A stretch of DNA of 64,000 nucleotides from the NCBI GenBank assembly GCA_022495995.1, contig JAFEMH010002592.1:124001-188000 (forward strand), written 5' to 3'. This DNA is from Adenophora triphylla var. japonica (lineage: Eukaryota > Streptophyta > Magnoliopsida > Asterales > Campanulaceae). Positions 23,001 to 29,000 of this stretch are shown here, piece after piece. The position numbers and the translations under genes were made by a program. Numbering within the stretch: position 1 is the first letter of the stretch; the number at the start of each line of letters is the position of its first letter. Below the pieces are notes generated by a model. It was given only the letters and a program-made list of their open reading frames with translations. It was not told the origin of the DNA and ran no database searches.

Positions 23001-26000
23001 CCTATACGTTTAAAATGGATGAACTTAATTGGGTTATCAAAATGGTTTTGGACCCAAGGCATAAGATGAGATTAAAATATGCTTAGACATATGATGTCTT
23101 AAATAAATCTCATAAAAGATCCTAAGAGTCATATATGATATGATTGATGTTTTCTACCTAATTAGTTTGATCTTGAGCGGTGCGCCATAGCGTACTTGAG
23201 ATCAAATTAAAGATGGATCTTAGTCCTAAGAGTCATATACGATATGATTGATGTTTTTCTACCTAATTAGTTTAATCTTGAGCGGTGCGCCATAGCGTAC
23301 TTGAGATTAAATTAAAGTTGGATCTTAGCCCATTAAATGCATATTATGCTTAATAGCATTGGAAGGTGTATGATTTAGTGGGAGTATTTGTAAAATACAT
23401 TATTTGCTCTTAAATGATAAATGTGTTGATATTGATATGTGTTCATATAATTTGTATATTTTGTTGTAGAAATAGCATTACATAATGATAATTGCGATTC
23501 GTCCTTATGAAGGACAAAGTTCGAAAGGAACAATACATAATGTGTATGTTCTTGACGAATCCGTTCCTACTAAACCCATTGCAAATGTTGCAAAGGGCAA
23601 ATAAGGAAGCAACATTAGAAACATAGTGATGATTCTGACAATATTGCTTGCCTTGCATTTGCCACCATGGTTGAAGGCTCTTATGAAGAACCTTGGGCAC
23701 ATGATAACTAATCTTTTGTTCTAGCATAACGCAAATGGGGAAATGTTCCAAGTGCAAGCTAGGCAAAAGATATATATGTTGTGGTGAAGGCTCTTTATTC
23801 ATATGATGAAAGAAAGGAGCAATCCGCAAATTGTGTTAATGGTTTACACAATAAAAGGGTTCATAAAGGAAGGAAAAAGTAGGTAAAGCAAAGGTTGCCA
23901 AACCTAGGACAAAAGTTGTCAAAGCCGAAGAGGCTAAACCCAAATTGTCTCAAAAGGATGCAGTTTGCTACCAATGCAATAAGATTGGTCATTAGAAGCA
24001 AAGATGCTAGGCTTATTAGGAAGGCCTAAAAGGTGAAGAAGGGCAATATGATTGCTACTACTTCAAGTATCTATATGATAGATATTTTCCTTTCGACTTC
24101 TTGTTCTTGGGTATATGACACCGGATTGGATCTCACATTTGTTTAAATGTGCAAGGAACAAAGAATAGAAAGCTACTCAAATAAGGTAAATTAAACCTAA
24201 GCATGGGAATGGAGCAAGAGTTGCAACATTAGCCATAAGGGACTTATGAAGTCACTTTGCCTTGTGAAGTAGTACTTGTTTTGAACAAATATGACTACGT
24301 TCCGGATTTGAGTAGGAGTATTATTTATGTTTCTTAAATGGATGATGAAGGATATAATTTTCTTATTTTCAATAAGAAGTTTTATATTTATTTAATAATA
24401 TGCCTTATTGTAATGCATATGTCATTAAATAATCTTCATATCCTTGAAGATGAGAAACAAAATAATATTGAAGATATCTATGACATAAATGGGAAATCTA
24501 AACCGAACAATATGAGCAAGCGTTTATATGGCATTGCCGGCTTGGTCAAATAAATAAGAAACATATATCTAAACTCCATTAACATGGACTTTTAGACTCA
24601 TATGACCATGAATCATTTGAGGAATGTGGATCTTATTTATTGGGATTATCGACCAAACCACCCTACACTAAAGTAGTGGGAGGACTAGTGACTTATTGGT
24701 CATTATACATGAGATGTATGTGGACTATTAAGTAGCATTGCTAGGGGAAGACTTCGGTATTTCATCATATTTCACTAAAGACTTATCTAGATATGACTAT
24801 GTCTATCTGATGAAGTCCGAAGGTGAATCGTTTGAGATGTTTTGAACATTTCAAAGATGAAGTACAAAACAACTTGGTAAAACTGTTAAGTACTTCGATT
24901 AGATCGAGGTGATGGATATTTGAGCCAAGAGTTTGACAATCATCTCAAAACTATGAAATCGTTTCAAAGATGACTCCACCAGAACACCACATTGTATGGT
25001 GTGTACGAAAGGAGGAATTGAACCTTGTAGGGCATGGTTCGTTCGATGATGTGTCAATCGAGACTTTCCTATTTCCTATTTCCTTTTGAGGATATGCATT
25101 AGAAATAATGCGGTTACACCGAATCGAGTCCCTACTAAATCGGTTCCTAAGGCCCCACATGAGATGTGGCATGGAAGAAAACTTAGTTTGTCTTTCATGA
25201 AGATTTGGGGTTACGAATCTTATGTAAAGAGACTTGTCTCTTATAAGTTAGCACCAAATTTGACAAAGTTAATTTTGGAAATTAATCTTACAACCGCAAA
25301 GAGAACAAAACGTTTGTTGCTACACACGATTTGTTTCTTGAGAAATAGTTTCTCGATAAAGAATCTAGTGGGAGTAAAATTAATCTTGAAAGAAGTTCAA
25401 GAACCCGAAAATAATATGGAACCAAGAGTAGAGACGGAACCAAGTTCACAAAGGAGTTGTGAAACCGGTTGAAGATGCGCAAGTCCATCGTGAATTGGAT
25501 AGGTTACGATCCGAACTCAAGAAATAGTGATTTCTCGTTGCGGAAAGTGATGAAGTGGAAGTCATTGAGAATGACGATCCTACTTGCTATCGAAGCGATG
25601 TCCTCTCCTAATTTGGATAAATGGTTAGGAACCATGGAATCCAAATTACAATCCATGTTTAACAATCAAGTTTGGAACTTGATTGGGCTACCTAAAAGTG
25701 TAAAAACTAAAGGGTGCAAGTAGGTCTTCAAAGACCAGCATGGATGTGAAGGTGTATACTTTCATGACTAAGGACCGTAACAAAGGGATTTAGGCAAATT
25801 CATAGTATTGACTATGTTAAAACCTTTTTAAGCCGATTCTGATAATGTCGAAGTCTGTTAGAATTTCAATTGCCATTATCACATATTGTGACTATGTGAT
25901 ATGACAAATGGATGTCAAAGCGACTTTCTTTAAATGGAAAGATTATTAAGGATGTGTATACTACACAACCCGAATAGTTTGACGATCCAAGAAACTCTAA

Positions 26001-29000
26001 TAGAGTATGCATATTGCAAAGATCCGTAGAGATGGGTTGAAGCGAAGCTTAAAGGAATTGGAATCTTCGTTTTGATGAATTGGTCAAAGAGTTTGACTTT
26101 ATCAAGTACGAAGATGAACCTTGTGTATGCATGAAATTCGGTGGGAGCATGGTATTATTTCTATTGTTTATTACGATGATATCTTACTCGTTGGAAAACA
26201 AGTTCCGACACTTAAGGCGGTTAAGTCTTGGTCGAGGAAAGGTTTCTCAATGAAAGATATGGGTAAAGCCGCTTACATCCTTGGCATCAAGATCTATAAA
26301 GATAGATCTAGAAGGATAAATTGGTTTGAGTCAAAGTGTTCACATTGTGAGTTCTTAGAAGAGTCTAAGAAAAGTGGCTTGTCGATGGGTCATGGTATTT
26401 TCTCTTAAGCAATACTCATTGTCTTATGACAATTGATGACAAAAGGGAATGAATGAAGTTCCATATGCTTCGGCATTTGGATGCTGTCATGTATGCCATA
26501 ATTTGTACTAGACCCGACGTCTCATATGCTTTGAGCATGATGAGTCGATACCAATCTGATCTGTGATGAGAACCGTTGGATGGCGATCGAGATGATCCTT
26601 AAGTACTTAAGAAGAACTAAGGATACGTTCTTGGGATTTGAAAGATTGGAAGTTAATCTTGTTGTAAGGGTTACATAGGTGCTAGCTTCCAAACTAACAA
26701 AGTTATTTTAAAATCGCAATTAGGATTTGTGTTTGTGCTTATTAGAGGTGCAGTTTTGATTGGAAAAGTTCCAAGCAGAAATTGTAGCCGATTCTACTAC
26801 TAAGGCCATACTTTAGCAACATATGATGTAGGTGAAAGAGGCGGTTTGGATCAAAAGTTCATTTAGTATTTTGGAAATACTTCAAGTGTTTTTCAAGTAT
26901 CACTAATCCGTAGAACTTTGTTGTGATAATTATGGTGTCATTTGTGCAAACAATGGAACCAAAATCACAACGGTGATCCAAACACTCACTTAGACGTTCT
27001 TCGAGGAATTCATAAAGAATGAGAAGACGTTAAGATATAAAATATACAAAGTATCAACCGATGATGACATAAGGGATTCACTTACAAAGACCCTTGCATA
27101 GGCGAAGCATGATGGGCATGTTAGATCCATGAGTATTCGATACATAAATGGAGCCTAGTGCGAGTGGGAGGCTGTTGGTGTAATGCCCTAGGCTTTAGTT
27201 ATGTTTAAGCGAAAAACCGTTATGTATCATCTTTATCGTTTATGTTTATTATTTGATTATTATATAGTTTGCATATTTATTGTAATAATCTCCGTCCACG
27301 ATTATTAAGAGAATAATTAGTATAATTGTCAATGGATAATCATGTGATGATTATATGCGTAAGAGATGCACATTGAAATTATGGGTACTTGTTAGAGAAC
27401 AAGTATTTGGACATGACCGCATGAGATTTATGTCATGGTCGAATGTCATACTTAAATCTCATACGGTTACTTCATTTATTTCCTAGACCTAAGATTATCG
27501 TAACCTTACATATGATGAAAGTCATGTTTGATTTTAGTCAAACGATATCTTAACACGATATCTATAAAGACTATCATTGGCGTGATCGGATTCATGTTGG
27601 GAAGGATGATAAGTCGAAGGAATTTGTCCCTCGGAAGAGAGATGTTATGCTTGGGCCTCGATGAGTGATAATGATGAAAGTGTATGGCCGTACCCCAATA
27701 TGATTGGAATTATCATTATACTCAAGAATCGAGAAAGCATTGAACAATAACAAGTTGACAAGGACCGCGACTTGTGTTCAAATATAACATCGTGAGACAA
27801 AGGGATAAATGGAAGTACACCATTGGAAACGTGAACTCTTACGTTGCATTATTTGGGTAGACATAATGGCTTGCTAGAGTCCGCTTATGTCTTATGAGGT
27901 TCGATATGATCGAACTCATTGCCAACATAATGTAATCCTATTGGGTCACACACAACTAGAATGAATTGGTTAACCGGAGGAAGAATAGTTGAGAGTTTTA
28001 CGTATCCGGCTATATATACCGCGCGACATATTAAGCCAATGGCTTAATATACCGCGCGACATAATAGGCCGATGCGCGGTTTTTGGACTGTCTCTCCTAA
28101 TACGATTAGGAGAGGTATTCCTACTATTGTAGTATAAATACGAGGTTACGTCGGACCTAAAAGGTCGACGAAATTTTAAAAGCAAAATTCACAATCAAAT
28201 TCTCTCAATATTCTTCAAGGTTTAGATCTAGCAATCAACAAGAAATTGTTCTTGGATTCATTCAAAGGTGTGGATACCGAAAGAGGGTCTTCGCTCGTTC
28301 ATCGATCAAGGCCTAGAGTTCAAGCAAGTTGAAGAACGAAGTTTGTGATTCGATATCACATAATCAAATCGTTCGATAGCTCAAGACCGGAAAGCGTTCC
28401 AAGGTTGGTTTAATTCTATCTCATAGGTATTCAAATTAATTGTATAGAACGGATCCTAGGGCTTCTTGGGTTTTATGTTTTTAATGCTTAATTCCGCTGC
28501 GCATGGACCCGTAAAACCCAACAAGGTAGTGTCAAGCCAATATGGATGAGGGGAAATGTGTTCAAAGGTCTTTACTCCGTGGTGGGAGTTAATGGGTGTT
28601 TCTATGTTTGTTAGTTTAGTCTCCGGTGGGAGATTGTTGGGATTGGAGTCCTAAACTACAAGGAGAAAAGGGGCCTAAGTCGGAGGAATTGCTGGATCAA
28701 GGAGGAAATTCGGGGATAACTTTGCACGTGGTGGGCGACCGCCCGTTGGGGGCGGGCGACCGCCCGTGAGTACGCAGGTTTTGGCTCGGGGAATTTTTGG
28801 CTTGGGCGACCGCCCATGTTGTGGTGGGCGACCGCCCACGTGTCGGGTGAAAATTCTGCAGCTTGATTTTGTTTCCTATTTTGATTAGAACTCTTCTTAA
28901 ATTAGATTTAGGGTTCCTTGTATTACTATATAAACATAGATCCGGCCTAGAACTCATTGTAGCAACATATTAGAAGGTGTCTAATAACATATTGGCTTGG

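Larger units (their letters stand above)
21736..27172 (+). pseudogene. Angela-like internal region, copy 2 (gag-pol, decayed)
   Basis: A near-identical repeat of 14918-20370. It starts with a better preserved tRNA-Met-like primer site (GGTGGTATCGAGCC). It contains the leader arrays, the zinc knuckle with the same stop (23963-24007), pre-integrase 24338-24553, integrase 25086-25472, RT 25469-26408 and RNase H about 26430-27150. The purine tract CGAGTGGGAGGC precedes LTR 3. Lesions shared with copy 1 predate the duplication. Confidence 0.8.
13558..28523 (+). mobile_element. Angela-like Ty1/copia in LTR-internal-LTR-internal-LTR form, TSD AGGTA
   Basis: Three near-identical LTRs (13558-14917, 20371-21735, 27173-28523) separate two near-identical internal regions. 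The whole unit, not each copy, is bounded by one 5-bp duplication AGGTA (13553-13557, 28524-28528). The repeat period is 6813 and 6802 bp. The LTR start TGTTGGTGTAATGCCCTAGG and its 1.36-kb length resemble Angela/BARE-type copia elements. Both internal copies share the same stops and frame breaks. Confidence 0.9.
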
